A stretch of DNA of 9,696 bases. It comes from Thermacetogenium sp. UBA5472. GTDB lineage: Bacteria; Bacillota; DSM-12270; Thermacetogeniales; Thermacetogeniaceae. The notes below the pieces were generated by a model. The model made no database searches, was not told the DNA's origin, and saw only the letters and a program-made list of their open reading frames with translations. Shown in pieces: positions 1 through 6,244 of this stretch. The position numbers were made by a program, and so were the translations under genes. The stretch lies in assembly GCA_002426495.1 (NCBI GenBank), contig DIQC01000012.1, positions 41,863 to 51,558 of the forward strand. Reading direction: 5' to 3'. Every line of letters begins with the position of its first letter. The first letter of the stretch is position 1.

Positions 1-169
1 TCTGCCTGTCGGCAGATCGGCTTACCTGTCTACCGACAAGCCGGCCGGGGCTGGCATCCTTCGATGAAGCAGAATCCGTTGCCTGCCCACTGGGTGGGTA
101 GGCGCGACTGCCGCCCGCCAGCCGAATAGGCAGCGACGGGCAGGCCCTCAGCATGGGGAGTATGTCAAT
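1..169 (+). mobile_element. Degenerate right end of an IS200/IS605-type (TnpB) element
   Basis: The stretch ends in GCATGGGGAGTATGTCAAT (151-169), which is repeated exactly in inverted orientation at 9259-9277. Sequences of this kind, a short G/C hairpin plus AGTATGTCAA, are typical of the right end of IS200/IS605/IS1341 elements just after tnpB. The AGAATCC at 71-77 is also shared with the second copy. One frame over about positions 3-98 reads GLASFDEAES before a stop and could be the tail of a degraded TnpB, but this is weak. Between AGAATCC and GCATGGGG, where the other copy has only a small hairpin, this copy carries about 70 extra GC-rich bases. No transposase is present in the window. 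The call rests on sequence resemblance and on the internal repeat, not on a database match. Confidence 0.45.
81..145. repeat. GC-rich nested palindrome block (REP-like)
   Basis: GCCTGCCC (81-88) and GGGCAGGC (138-145) are perfect inverted arms enclosing two smaller hairpins. The first is GCCTGCCCAC/GTGGGTAGGC (81-90 with 94-103, one G-T wobble). The second is CTGCC/GGCAG (108-112 with 129-133). A further small hairpin, TCTGCC-TGTC-GGCAGA, sits at 1-16. The block lies where the hairpin of the IS end should be, as if a small palindromic element had inserted there. Its function is unknown. Confidence 0.5.
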
Positions 170-176
170 ATGCAAG

Positions 177-209
177 AACCTGGGAGGAGAAGCGCAGCCC
201 AGGTTTTTT
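177..209 (+). terminator. Intrinsic terminator
   Basis: AACCTGGG (177-184) pairs with CCCAGGTT (198-205) across a 13-base loop and runs into a stretch of six T residues. It lies upstream of the first riboswitch and probably ends transcription from whatever lies left of the window, insulating the tup unit. Confidence 0.7.
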
Positions 210-261
210 GTGTACAATTTTAAAGGATTTTAGAGAAAAATAGCGAAATAATTATTATAAC

Positions 262-356
262 AACTCCGAGACTGGGAACCTGCGGCCTTCTAGCTATGGT
301 TTTCAGCCCAGGGCATGGTGGGAAACCACTGAGCCTCCCGTATTTGGAAAGGAGGT
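262..356 (+). ncRNA. Moco/Tuco-type riboswitch aptamer upstream of tupBC
   Basis: This leader shares an ordered set of blocks with two others in the window: CTCCGAG (264-270), GGAAAC within a GTGG-GAAA-CCAC hairpin (317-329), GCCTCCCG (333-340) and GGAAAGGAG (346-354). The first and last blocks can close a P1 helix (CTCC with GGAG). The Moco RNA motif is known to precede genes for molybdenum cofactor synthesis, molybdate or tungstate transport and Mo/W enzymes. This copy precedes tungstate transporter genes and is followed directly by a terminator hairpin, so transcriptional attenuation on binding Mo- or W-cofactor is the expected mechanism. It is the most divergent of the three copies between CTCCGAG and GGAAAC. 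Whether it is the Moco or the Tuco (P3-lacking) subtype cannot be settled by eye. Confidence 0.78.
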
Positions 357-378
357 AATCCCGTTCCAATATTGAGTA

Positions 379-432
379 GCCTGAACAAGGAACCTCTTTT
401 GCAGGAGATAATGTTCAGGCATTTATTTTTTT
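379..432 (+). terminator. Riboswitch-linked terminator before tupB
   Basis: GCCTGAACA (379-387) pairs perfectly with TGTTCAGGC (412-420), followed by ATTTATTTTTTT. It lies 23 bases after the aptamer, the normal place for an expression platform. ACCTC in its loop (392-396) could instead pair with GAGGT at the 3' edge of the aptamer (352-356), a possible antiterminator. Between this hairpin and tupB (433-545) no further structure is evident beyond the ribosome binding site. Confidence 0.82.
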
Positions 433-545
433 ATTAAGCAACTAGAGGGAAAGTATGTATAACTGGTGCGGGTAAATTGAAAATGCTCAGGATAGTAATG
501 GTATCGCTCGTAAGAAAATTGCAGTTTTAATAGGGAGTAAGGTAA

Positions 546-1238
546 ATGACAGATAGCGGTTTATTCCATTGGTTATGGCAATTTTTATCCTCCCGGGGAG
601 GGGAACTGGCAGGAATCGTTGGTCTTTCACTGTCAGTTTCGACTACCGCTGTTGTGATCAGTGCTCTTCTGGGTATACCACTGGGAACAGTATTAGGTTT
701 AAAAAAATTCCCGGGCAGGAAGCTAATGATGCGGCTTACCTATACACTGATGAGCCTTCCTCCTGTATTAGCAGGGCTGCTGGTTTACCTGCTCTTTGCC
801 CGCAGCGGCCCCTTAGGTGCTCTAGATATTCTCTTTACCCCGTCGGTGATGGTTATTGCTCAGGTGCTTTTGGCTACACCCATTATCACCGGGCTTTCGG
901 CAGCGGCTATTGCCGCCAAGGAAAAGCTGTCTGTGGATACAGCCAGGACTTTGGGGGCCAGTGAAAGGCAGGCCGCCTGGGTTGTCATCAAAGAAGCGCG
1001 GGCAGGTATTCTAGCCGGAGTGATGACTGGGTTTGGCCGCTCTTTCGGCGAAGTGGGAGCAGTGATGATGGTAGGGGGGAATGTGCGCTATCAAACCAGG
1101 GTATTGACCACATCTATTGTTTTGGAGACGCGTCAGGGCAATTTCGAGTTTGCTATCGTTCTCGGATTGATCCTGTTGACTTTGTCTTTTATTGTAAGCA
1201 CTATATTGATGCGTGCTGATAATTCTAAATTGGGCTAG
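546..1238 (+). CDS. tupB: Tungstate ABC transporter permease TupB
   Basis: This is the inner-membrane channel subunit of a TupABC-type oxyanion importer; it passes tungstate delivered by TupA across the membrane using ATP hydrolysis by TupC. The 230-residue protein has hydrophobic segments at about residues 21-52, 60-84, 99-122, 150-170 and 201-222. A typical binding-protein-dependent permease loop (EAA loop; TLGASERQAAW, then GRSFGEVGAVMMVGGN) contacts the ATPase. Compact permeases ending shortly after this loop and one last helix are usual for TupB. The ATG at 546 follows GGGAG (533-537) at a good distance. The stop lies only a few bases before tupC, so the two are co-transcribed. Expression should depend on the riboswitch and terminator at 262-432. 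Distinguishing it from a ModB-type molybdate permease rests on overall resemblance and on the adjacent TupC and nearby TupA. Confidence 0.9.
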   Translation: MTDSGLFHWLWQFLSSRGGELAGIVGLSLSVSTTAVVISALLGIPLGTVLGLKKFPGRKLMMRLTYTLMSLPPVLAGLLVYLLFARSGPLGALDILFTPSVMVIAQVLLATPIITGLSAAAIAAKEKLSVDTARTLGASERQAAWVVIKEARAGILAGVMTGFGRSFGEVGAVMMVGGNVRYQTRVLTTSIVLETRQGNFEFAIVLGLILLTLSFIVSTILMRADNSKLG

Positions 1239-1264
1239 TTGAGAGAGTGATGGAGATGACAAAA

Positions 1265-1996
1265 ATGCTCTTTGAGCTTAATGATGTGATCAAAGAATAT
1301 GATGGTGTTCCAGTCCTTCACATCGAAAACCTACAATTCGAAGAAAATAAGATTTATGCAATTATGGGACCTAATGGATCGGGAAAGAGCACACTGCTCA
1401 AACTGCTTAATCTACTGGAAAAACCCAGTCATGGTCAGATCATCTTTCAGGGGTTCGATACCGGTAAGGCGGGGGATTCTATGCTCCTTAGGTTGCGGCG
1501 ACAGATGTGCATGGTCTTTCAGCATACCTATATGTTCAACGCCAGCGTTTATCAGAATGTTTCTTATGGACTAAGGCTGCGCGGTATCAAGTGCCCTGAA
1601 CTACAGACAAGAGTAAAAGAGGCACTGTCCTTTGTTGGGATGAGCGATTTCAGTGGGCGCAATGCCTTGAAGCTTTCCGGTGGGGAGACACAGAGGGTGG
1701 CTCTCGCCCGAGCAGTGGCCTTTAGGCCACAGATACTGCTGCTGGATGAACCTACGGCAAATCTGGATCCTGATAGTGTCGCCTTGATTGAAAGACTTGT
1801 GCAGCGGATCCATGAAACCACACACACCACTGTGCTGATTGTTACTCATAATCTTTTCCAGGCGAAGCGCCTGGCAGATGAGGCTATTTTCCTCTATGAG
1901 GGTAATCTCATAGAAAAGACGCCGGTGCCGCAGATCTTCACAGAGCCCCAGTCTGAAGTTACCCGCCGCTTTGTTTCCGGAACAATGGTTTATTAA
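1265..1996 (+). CDS. tupC: Tungstate ABC transporter ATP-binding protein TupC
   Basis: This is the cytoplasmic ATPase that powers tungstate uptake through TupB. Counting from the ATG at 1265 (243 residues), all ABC motifs are intact: Walker A GPNGSGKST (35-43), Q-loop Gln86, signature LSGGETQ (137-143), Walker B ILLLDEP with Asp161 and catalytic Glu162, and H-loop His195. The start is uncertain. GTG 1247 and ATGs at 1250 and 1256 are in frame, but ATG 1265 has the best-spaced GGAG (1252-1255) and gives the usual short N terminus before the first strand. There is no C-terminal TOBE/MOP-like extension of the kind seen in ModC. That absence, with the short length, favours the Tup family. It is translated directly after tupB, and the gene ends just before a palindromic repeat separating it from the convergent transporter gene. 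Confidence 0.9.
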   Translation: MLFELNDVIKEYDGVPVLHIENLQFEENKIYAIMGPNGSGKSTLLKLLNLLEKPSHGQIIFQGFDTGKAGDSMLLRLRRQMCMVFQHTYMFNASVYQNVSYGLRLRGIKCPELQTRVKEALSFVGMSDFSGRNALKLSGGETQRVALARAVAFRPQILLLDEPTANLDPDSVALIERLVQRIHETTHTTVLIVTHNLFQAKRLADEAIFLYEGNLIEKTPVPQIFTEPQSEVTRRFVSGTMVY

Positions 1997-2002
1997 AGGC
2001 GT

Positions 2003-2029
2003 GAGACGCGAGAACCGTCCCCGCGTCTC
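2003..2029. repeat. Palindromic repeat with GAACCGTCCCC core
   Basis: GAGACGCG (2003-2010) and CGCGTCTC (2022-2029) form a perfect 8-bp stem around AGAACCGTCCC. The AGAACCGTCCCC core (2011-2022) is repeated at 4877-4888. Hairpins with this core are dispersed through many Firmicute and other genomes and are often read as REP-like elements. Here it sits between the 3' ends of two convergent genes and may stop or pause transcription from both sides, although neither flank has a strong T tract. Confidence 0.65.
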
Positions 2030-2037
2030 TCTAAAAA

Positions 2038-3180
2038 TCATATCTTGATCCACTTCTTCTCCATCCCTTTGGCTAGAATGAAACCAGCGATGAAGGCAAC
2101 AGCTGGGTTGATGGCCAGAGTCAGTGCAGCCACAGTAAGGACCAGGAAGAATTGACTGCGGTTATCGATGCCTTTGGCTGCCGAGGCCAGGTCGACGCCG
2201 CTGAAAAAAAGCAGACAGCCTAAAGCGGCTTCAGGGATCAGTCTCAGGATCTGTGCTCCATCATCTCCTAAGAAGAGTCCTATGGCCAGCAGTGCAAAGC
2301 CGATGAAATAGGTGGTATACTTTGTTCTGCCGCCAAACCGGTGGTGAGCGGCAACTCCACCGCTGCCATGGCACATGGTATAGCCTCCGAAAGGAGCAAC
2401 TATCAGGTTGGCAGCTCCCATAGTTATACAGAGGTTTTTGTTATTAACACGGGCTGCTTGGTTGTCATAAAGCTGATGTGATATGGCTGCGGTAACCAGG
2501 ACGGCATTAGTCAATGTCAGGGGCAACTGTGGTAAGGCGGCCAAGAAAAACCCTCTGTTGAAATCCGCAACTGTAGGTAGTGTGATGGTGGGGAGGTGTA
2601 TTCCAATGGAGATAGAAGGAAGAGCCAGGCCAGGGTGCAGCAGAAGGTTTATTGCTGTTCCTACTACGATTGCCATGATCGCCGCAGGGAAGCGCTTACT
2701 TTTTAGCAGAGGCAGCATCAGTATCATGATTATCCAACCCAGGACTGGGTCTTTGCCGATCATCTTCACTCCCAGGATAGCCAACGAAAGCCCCAACCCT
2801 ACCTGAATACCGCTAGTCACTCCTTGCGGAGTAATTCGTGCTATAGTTTCGATGAGGCCAGTCAATCCCAGCACCAACAAGACCAGGCCAATCATCAAAC
2901 TCCCTGCCGCAACCTCACCAGGGGTCAGGTTATGAACGAGTACAGCAGCTGATATTACCTTCATGGGTTGAACCGCCATCGGTATCCTATAAAACCAGCC
3001 ACAAAAAACATAAAAAAGCCCAAACCCTGTAAAAATGCTGGCCAGACTAAAACCACCTAAAGAGACCACCCCGAGAACATAAGGGAGAAAGGTACCCAGA
3101 TCCCCAATTGAACCAGACAATTCGCCCAAAAGGTTGACCCTTTCTTGTTTTGTATCGCCGTTCTTCAGTTCTGCAGCCAC
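2038..3180 (-). CDS. MOT1-family molybdate/sulfate transporter
   Basis: This is a polytopic membrane protein of about 380 residues with ten or more hydrophobic segments. It resembles the molybdate transporter MOT1 family (MFS_MOT1), relatives of SulP transporters. Two family hallmarks are visible: a first half with SGSIGDLGTFLPY (residues 22-34) and PMAVQPMK (67-74), and a second half with FGGYTMCHGSGG followed by a charged, Phe- and Gly-containing stretch. The likely role is uptake of molybdate, with sulfate or tungstate as alternatives. The GTG at 3180 is preferred because GGAGGAG lies at 3192-3198. A GTG at 3216 is in frame but lies only about 8 bases from the predicted transcription start, so it would need near-leaderless translation. 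The gene has its own promoter and, unlike its neighbours, no visible riboswitch. It converges on tupC and diverges from tupA. Confidence 0.82.
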   Translation of the reverse strand: MAAELKNGDTKQERVNLLGELSGSIGDLGTFLPYVLGVVSLGGFSLASIFTGFGLFYVFCGWFYRIPMAVQPMKVISAAVLVHNLTPGEVAAGSLMIGLVLLVLGLTGLIETIARITPQGVTSGIQVGLGLSLAILGVKMIGKDPVLGWIIMILMLPLLKSKRFPAAIMAIVVGTAINLLLHPGLALPSISIGIHLPTITLPTVADFNRGFFLAALPQLPLTLTNAVLVTAAISHQLYDNQAARVNNKNLCITMGAANLIVAPFGGYTMCHGSGGVAAHHRFGGRTKYTTYFIGFALLAIGLFLGDDGAQILRLIPEAALGCLLFFSGVDLASAAKGIDNRSQFFLVLTVAALTLAINPAVAFIAGFILAKGMEKKWIKI

Positions 3181-3191
3181 TGCAAGTACAA

Positions 3192-3198
3192 CTCCTCC
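3192..3198 (-). promoter_or_regulatory. Ribosome binding site that decides the MOT1-family start
   Basis: GGAGGAG reads on the minus strand 11 bases before GTG 3180. It lies inside the reading frame if the upstream GTG at 3216 is used, which argues for the downstream start. Confidence 0.5.
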
Positions 3199-3230
3199 GG
3201 TAGATGAAAGAGGCACGCCTTTACACTATG

Positions 3231-3239
3231 ATTATACCA
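3231..3239 (-). promoter_or_regulatory. Extended -10 promoter of the MOT1-family gene
   Basis: On the minus strand the sequence reads TGGTATAAT: a perfect TATAAT (3236-3231) with the TGn extension. No good -35 box is seen, which is acceptable for extended -10 promoters. Transcription would start near 3224. Confidence 0.55.
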
Positions 3240-3445
3240 TATGTCCAGATTCAAAAAGGCACTGCTCACTTTTTTGGCTACTTTACTGGCATTCATCGTA
3301 ATCAGCTCTTTGGTATCAACTTTTTCATTCAGAGTAATATCCAGTTGTTTTATGGAATTGTGCAAGGTGTCTTCATACAGCAAGCCATTCACGGCAAAAA
3401 AAAGGATTTTCGCCTATGATAGAGAATGGTTACTTAAACTGAATA

Positions 3446-3543
3446 TTTCTCCGAGTTCACTGTCCTACAGCTGTGAAGCCACGGCAGGCGAACCGTTAGG
3501 TATACCTGGAAACGGGTATGCCCCCCAGTGCGGAAAGGAGTTC
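3446..3543 (+). ncRNA. Moco/Tuco-type riboswitch aptamer upstream of tupA
   Basis: The conserved blocks appear in order: CTCCGAG (3449-3455), CACTG (3458-3462), a stem GGTATACCT/GGGTATGCC closed by GGAAAC (3499-3522), CCCCCCAGTGCGG (3521-3533) and GGAAAGGAG (3532-3540). CTCC pairs with GGAG (P1) and CACTG with CAGTG (P2). It is strikingly similar to the copy upstream of fdhA, sharing CCCAGTGCGGAAAGGAG exactly. A terminator follows directly, so cofactor-dependent attenuation of tupA is expected. No clear promoter could be picked out just upstream. The AT-rich TTAAACTGAATAT (3434-3446) is the only candidate -10 area. Confidence 0.82.
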
Positions 3544-3549
3544 ATGACG

Positions 3550-3589
3550 ACCAGGTTATGTATTTCTCGCACCTGGTTTTTTGTTTTTT
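3550..3589 (+). terminator. Riboswitch-linked terminator before tupA
   Basis: ACCAGGT (3550-3556) pairs with ACCTGGT (3571-3577), and the run TTTTTTGTTTTTT follows. It lies 9 bases after the aptamer. The 3' arm CCTGGT could also pair with ACCAGG at 3591-3596, a possible alternative fold that would release the terminator. Confidence 0.82.
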
Positions 3590-3684
3590 CACCAGGGATA
3601 ACCCTCAATATGTTTTACAGGAGGTGACCAAAAAAGAGCAGCGAACTTCATTAAGGTTATGGTTATGAACGAAAGGAGAAGGAA

Positions 3685-4560
3685 ATGATTCGCAAAAAAT
3701 CAATAGTGAGCATTATGTTGGCCCTAATGCTAGCCCTAGTTATGGCAGTTGCCGGTTGTGCCGGTGAGGAACCGCAGGAAACAGAGGAACCCGCCAACAC
3801 AAAGGTCATTCTGGCTACAACCACTAGTACCCAGGATACGGGGCTGCTAGACGAGCTTATTCCGTTTTTTAAAGAAGAAACAGGCTATGAAATCAGCACA
3901 ATCGCTGTCGGAACTGGTGAGGCGCTGAGGATGGGTGAAGCAGGAGATGCAGATGTTCTTTTAACCCACGCCCCGGCATCAGAGCAGGAGCTTGTTGATA
4001 ACAATGATGTTATGAATTATCAACTGGTCATGCACAACGACTTCGTTATTGTAGGCCCTGCAGCTGATCCCACCCAAATCAAGGGAATAGAATCTGCAGC
4101 AGATGCTTTTCAAAAGCTAATGGACAATGAAGGCACATTTGTCTCACGTGGAGACGATTCAGGCACTCACAAAAAGGAAAAAGCGGTTTGGGAAAAGATG
4201 GATGTTAAACCAGAGGGAGACTGGTATGTTGAAGCAGGCGCCGGCATGGGAGATACATTGAGAATGGCTTCAGAGAAGCAGGCCTATACCTTGACCGACC
4301 GCGGCACCTACCTTGCCCAGAAGGAAAACCTGGATCTTGAGGTGCTGGTAGAAGGAGATAAGATTCTGCTCAACATTTACCACGTCATGCAGGTAAATCC
4401 TGAGAAAAATGATAAAATCAATGCTGATGGGGCTAAAGCCTTTGTTGAGTTTCTAGTATCATCAGATACCCAAAAAGTCATCGAAGACTTTGGCAAGGAC
4501 AAATACGGTGAACCGCTCTTCATACCAGACGCAGGTAAGAACGAGGATGAGATCGGCTAA
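3685..4560 (+). CDS. tupA: Tungstate-binding lipoprotein TupA
   Basis: This is the extracytoplasmic substrate-binding protein that captures tungstate and delivers it to TupB. The first 24 residues form a lipoprotein signal peptide (IRKK, a hydrophobic stretch, then VAGC), with lipidation expected at Cys25 and an acidic Glu-rich linker after it. The mature domain has the TupA hallmarks: TTTST at 45-49, VGTGEAL at 75-81, DADVLLTHAP at 88-97 and SRGDDSGTH at 154-162. The Thr/Ser-rich and Arg-containing motifs are thought to ligate the oxyanion in this family. The length of 291 residues is normal. The ATG at 3685 has AGGAG at 3674-3678. Unusually, it is not next to tupBC: a minus-strand transporter gene lies between, and tupA has its own riboswitch and terminator. 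Specificity for tungstate over molybdate follows family knowledge and is not proven by sequence. Confidence 0.92.
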   Translation: MIRKKSIVSIMLALMLALVMAVAGCAGEEPQETEEPANTKVILATTTSTQDTGLLDELIPFFKEETGYEISTIAVGTGEALRMGEAGDADVLLTHAPASEQELVDNNDVMNYQLVMHNDFVIVGPAADPTQIKGIESAADAFQKLMDNEGTFVSRGDDSGTHKKEKAVWEKMDVKPEGDWYVEAGAGMGDTLRMASEKQAYTLTDRGTYLAQKENLDLEVLVEGDKILLNIYHVMQVNPEKNDKINADGAKAFVEFLVSSDTQKVIEDFGKDKYGEPLFIPDAGKNEDEIG

Positions 4561-4582
4561 ATAATAATATTAAGTGACACCG

Positions 4583-4621
4583 GGCGATAGCCATAAAATG
4601 CGGCTATCGCCTTTATTGTTT
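4583..4621 (+). terminator. Terminator of tupA
   Basis: GGCGATAGCC (4583-4592) pairs perfectly with GGCTATCGCC (4602-4611), followed by TTTATTGTTT. It lies shortly after the tupA stop codon, making tupA a single-gene transcript. Confidence 0.85.
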
Positions 4622-4800
4622 GCCTAGCATGTCCGCTGAGCCGGTGGGTTAAAAGAGACCGGGAGTAAACTATGAACGCGAGAAATTACTTTCTCCCAAA
4701 GTAAGAAAAGAAGATTGATATCCCATACGTTTGTCTGACAGCAATTCCCTTCTTCTTGGGCAATCTAAAATATTGCGTGTGATCTTTAATCGCATATAAT
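4622..4800. other. Intergenic spacer without recognised content
   Basis: Between the tupA terminator and the moeA terminator no convincing reading frame, RNA gene or repeat was seen on either strand. Confidence 0.5.
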
Positions 4801-4846
4801 CAACAAAAAGCTCAAAAATCAGTTGTAATATGATCTTTGAGCTTTT
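4801..4846 (-). terminator. Terminator of moeA
   Basis: Read on the minus strand, AAAAGCTCAAA (4846-4836) pairs with TTTGAGCTTTT (4816-4806), with an inner ATCA/TGAT extension, and runs into a T-rich tail (CTTTTTGTTG). It lies about 50 bases after the moeA stop. The symmetrical A/T flanks would let it act weakly on the plus strand too. Confidence 0.72.
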
Positions 4847-4876
4847 CTTGCGCGAGACTTCCTATTGAACCCTAAA

Positions 4877-4896
4877 AGAACCGTCCCCCTGTGTCT
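4877..4896. repeat. Second GAACCGTCCCC repeat copy, abutting the moeA stop
   Basis: AGAACCGTCCCC (4877-4888) matches the core at 2011-2022, followed by CTGTGTCT. On the minus strand this reads as the GACACAGGGGGACGGTTCT form of the repeat. The matching second stem arm is missing, so it appears to be a half copy. It overlaps the moeA stop codon (4897-4895), so the repeat may have supplied the present end of the gene. Confidence 0.6.
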
Positions 4897-6094
4897 ACGT
4901 AAGATCTAGGATGGGAATGATGGACACCTCTGATTCTGGTGTTACTGGTGGGTGTCCTGCTGGCAGATCGATCAAACAGTTACAGTCAGCGAGAGAGCGC
5001 CGCATGCTGGATTTCTGAGCAGGGAGTACAGCCACCCTCCAGCCTTGAGGGCTACAAAGGGCATAGCCCAGCAGGAAACGCCTGGGCCCACCCTTTTTAG
5101 GGTAGGGACTGGTGGCCACAGCAGGAAAACGCCTTAATTCAGAATTCTGCCCTTGCAGTGCACGCAGCACCGGGTAAGCTAGGAGGTAGTAGCCTACAAA
5201 ACAGGCCACTGGGTTTCCAGAAAGCATAATTACTGGCTTACCATCTTGAACTAAGGCACAGGTATGGCCGCCTGGTTTTACTTGGTAGCCCTGAAAAATC
5301 GGCTCTGCACCGGCATTCTCCAACAGGTCGCAGACCTGGTCGTTGCTGCCGTCCGCTGTTCCTCCAATTGTAACCACCATGTCTGCCTGCTGTACCAGGG
5401 AGTGGAGTTCTTTCCCCGGAGAGGACTGGGAAACAGTCACTGATGGCAGACCGCTTTGCAGGGTGACCAACGAAGAGAGGAGCGGACCATTGCTGTCACG
5501 CACCTGGTCGGGTGCGGGGTCTTGATCATAGGGAACAATTTCTTTTCCCAGGCTTAGAATTGCTACCTTGGGGCGTCGAATGGCCTTTATTTGGCGGAAG
5601 CCAAAGGCAGTCAAGATGGCGATCAGACCCGGGTTGATCCGGGTGCCCTTCCTGGCGATCACTGACCTCGACTGGAAATCCTCTCCTTGGCTTCGGATGT
5701 TGTTACCAGCGGGGTACTGTTCAACAGTTATGTGACCCTCATTGATACTGACATCCTCCTGGGGAATAACTGCCTCTGTACCTTGGGGAATGAGGCCTCC
5801 GGTCAGAACACCTGCCGCCTCACCCGGCTCCAAATTGAAGTCAGGCACACCCCCTGCCTCCAATATTTTTTTGATAAGAAACTTTTCCCCCTGTCCCTGT
5901 TTTTCCTTAAAAGAAACGGCAAAACCGTCCATTGCTGCCTGCCGATAAGGAGGAAGGTCATGGGGTGCGATGATATCTTCGCCAAGGATGTGCCTTACTG
6001 CCTCTAAGGAGGGGAGTGTCTCACTCTCCAAAGGTTTTATTCTATTCAGGATGGCCTGACGGGCTTCCTCCATGGGTAGATGCTTCAACATCAT
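4895..6094 (-). CDS. moeA: Molybdopterin molybdenumtransferase MoeA
   Basis: MoeA catalyses the last step of basic cofactor assembly: metal from molybdate or tungstate is inserted into adenylylated molybdopterin, releasing AMP. The 399 residues match the family length. Visible motifs are DLPPYRQAAMDGFAV (46-60, with Asp56), the stretch from Gly95 to Val115 equivalent to the usual TGxxxPxGxDAVVxxE region, GNNIRSQGED (130-139), a DSNGP (200-204), VVTIGGTADGSND (240-252), KPGGHT (273-278) and LSGNPVA (291-297), followed by the C-terminal domain IV. It is somewhat divergent: the common GGVSVGD loop reads GGTADGSND. The ATG at 6094 (with a second ATG adjacent) follows AGGAG at 6102-6106. It lies 150 bp downstream of fdhA in the same direction, so it may be co-expressed with the enzyme that needs its product. 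Whether it prefers Mo or W cannot be told from the sequence. Confidence 0.88.
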   Translation of the reverse strand: MMLKHLPMEEARQAILNRIKPLESETLPSLEAVRHILGEDIIAPHDLPPYRQAAMDGFAVSFKEKQGQGEKFLIKKILEAGGVPDFNLEPGEAAGVLTGGLIPQGTEAVIPQEDVSINEGHITVEQYPAGNNIRSQGEDFQSRSVIARKGTRINPGLIAILTAFGFRQIKAIRRPKVAILSLGKEIVPYDQDPAPDQVRDSNGPLLSSLVTLQSGLPSVTVSQSSPGKELHSLVQQADMVVTIGGTADGSNDQVCDLLENAGAEPIFQGYQVKPGGHTCALVQDGKPVIMLSGNPVACFVGYYLLAYPVLRALQGQNSELRRFPAVATSPYPKKGGPRRFLLGYALCSPQGWRVAVLPAQKSSMRRSLADCNCLIDLPAGHPPVTPESEVSIIPILDLT

Positions 6095-6184
6095 TTAACA
6101 TCTCCTCAACTATTAAACTTAAGTATTTATTACGTTTATTTATTCAATTTGTCTATACTCGACACCTCCTCTTTTCATACTCCT

Positions 6185-6219
6185 TAAGGATAATAGAGGG
6201 CAGTATTAACTGCCCTCTA
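6185..6219 (-). terminator. Perfect palindrome after fdhA, weak terminator
   Basis: TAGAGGGCAGT (6194-6204) and ACTGCCCTCTA (6209-6219) form a perfect 11-bp stem with a four-base loop. On the minus strand TTATCCTT follows, a poor T tract. The hairpin may end, pause or protect the fdhA transcript while still allowing read-through into moeA. Confidence 0.5.
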
Positions 6220-6244
6220 ACCATAGTTTTATGCTGTTTGATGG

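Noticed and set aside
235..262. Promoter for the first riboswitch (TTTAGA near 229, TATTAT near 253)
   Set aside because: The boxes are weak and the predicted start would fall inside the aptamer P1, so the call is not supported.
455..475. Six-codon leader peptide (MYNWCG) before tupB
   Set aside because: It is too short and its possible ribosome binding site is badly spaced. Nothing links it to regulation, since the riboswitch already explains the leader.
3241..3627. Plus-strand frame starting with a hydrophobic stretch before tupA
   Set aside because: It runs through the riboswitch aptamer and terminator, has no ribosome binding site, and its hydrophobic part is matched by an equally open frame on the other strand.
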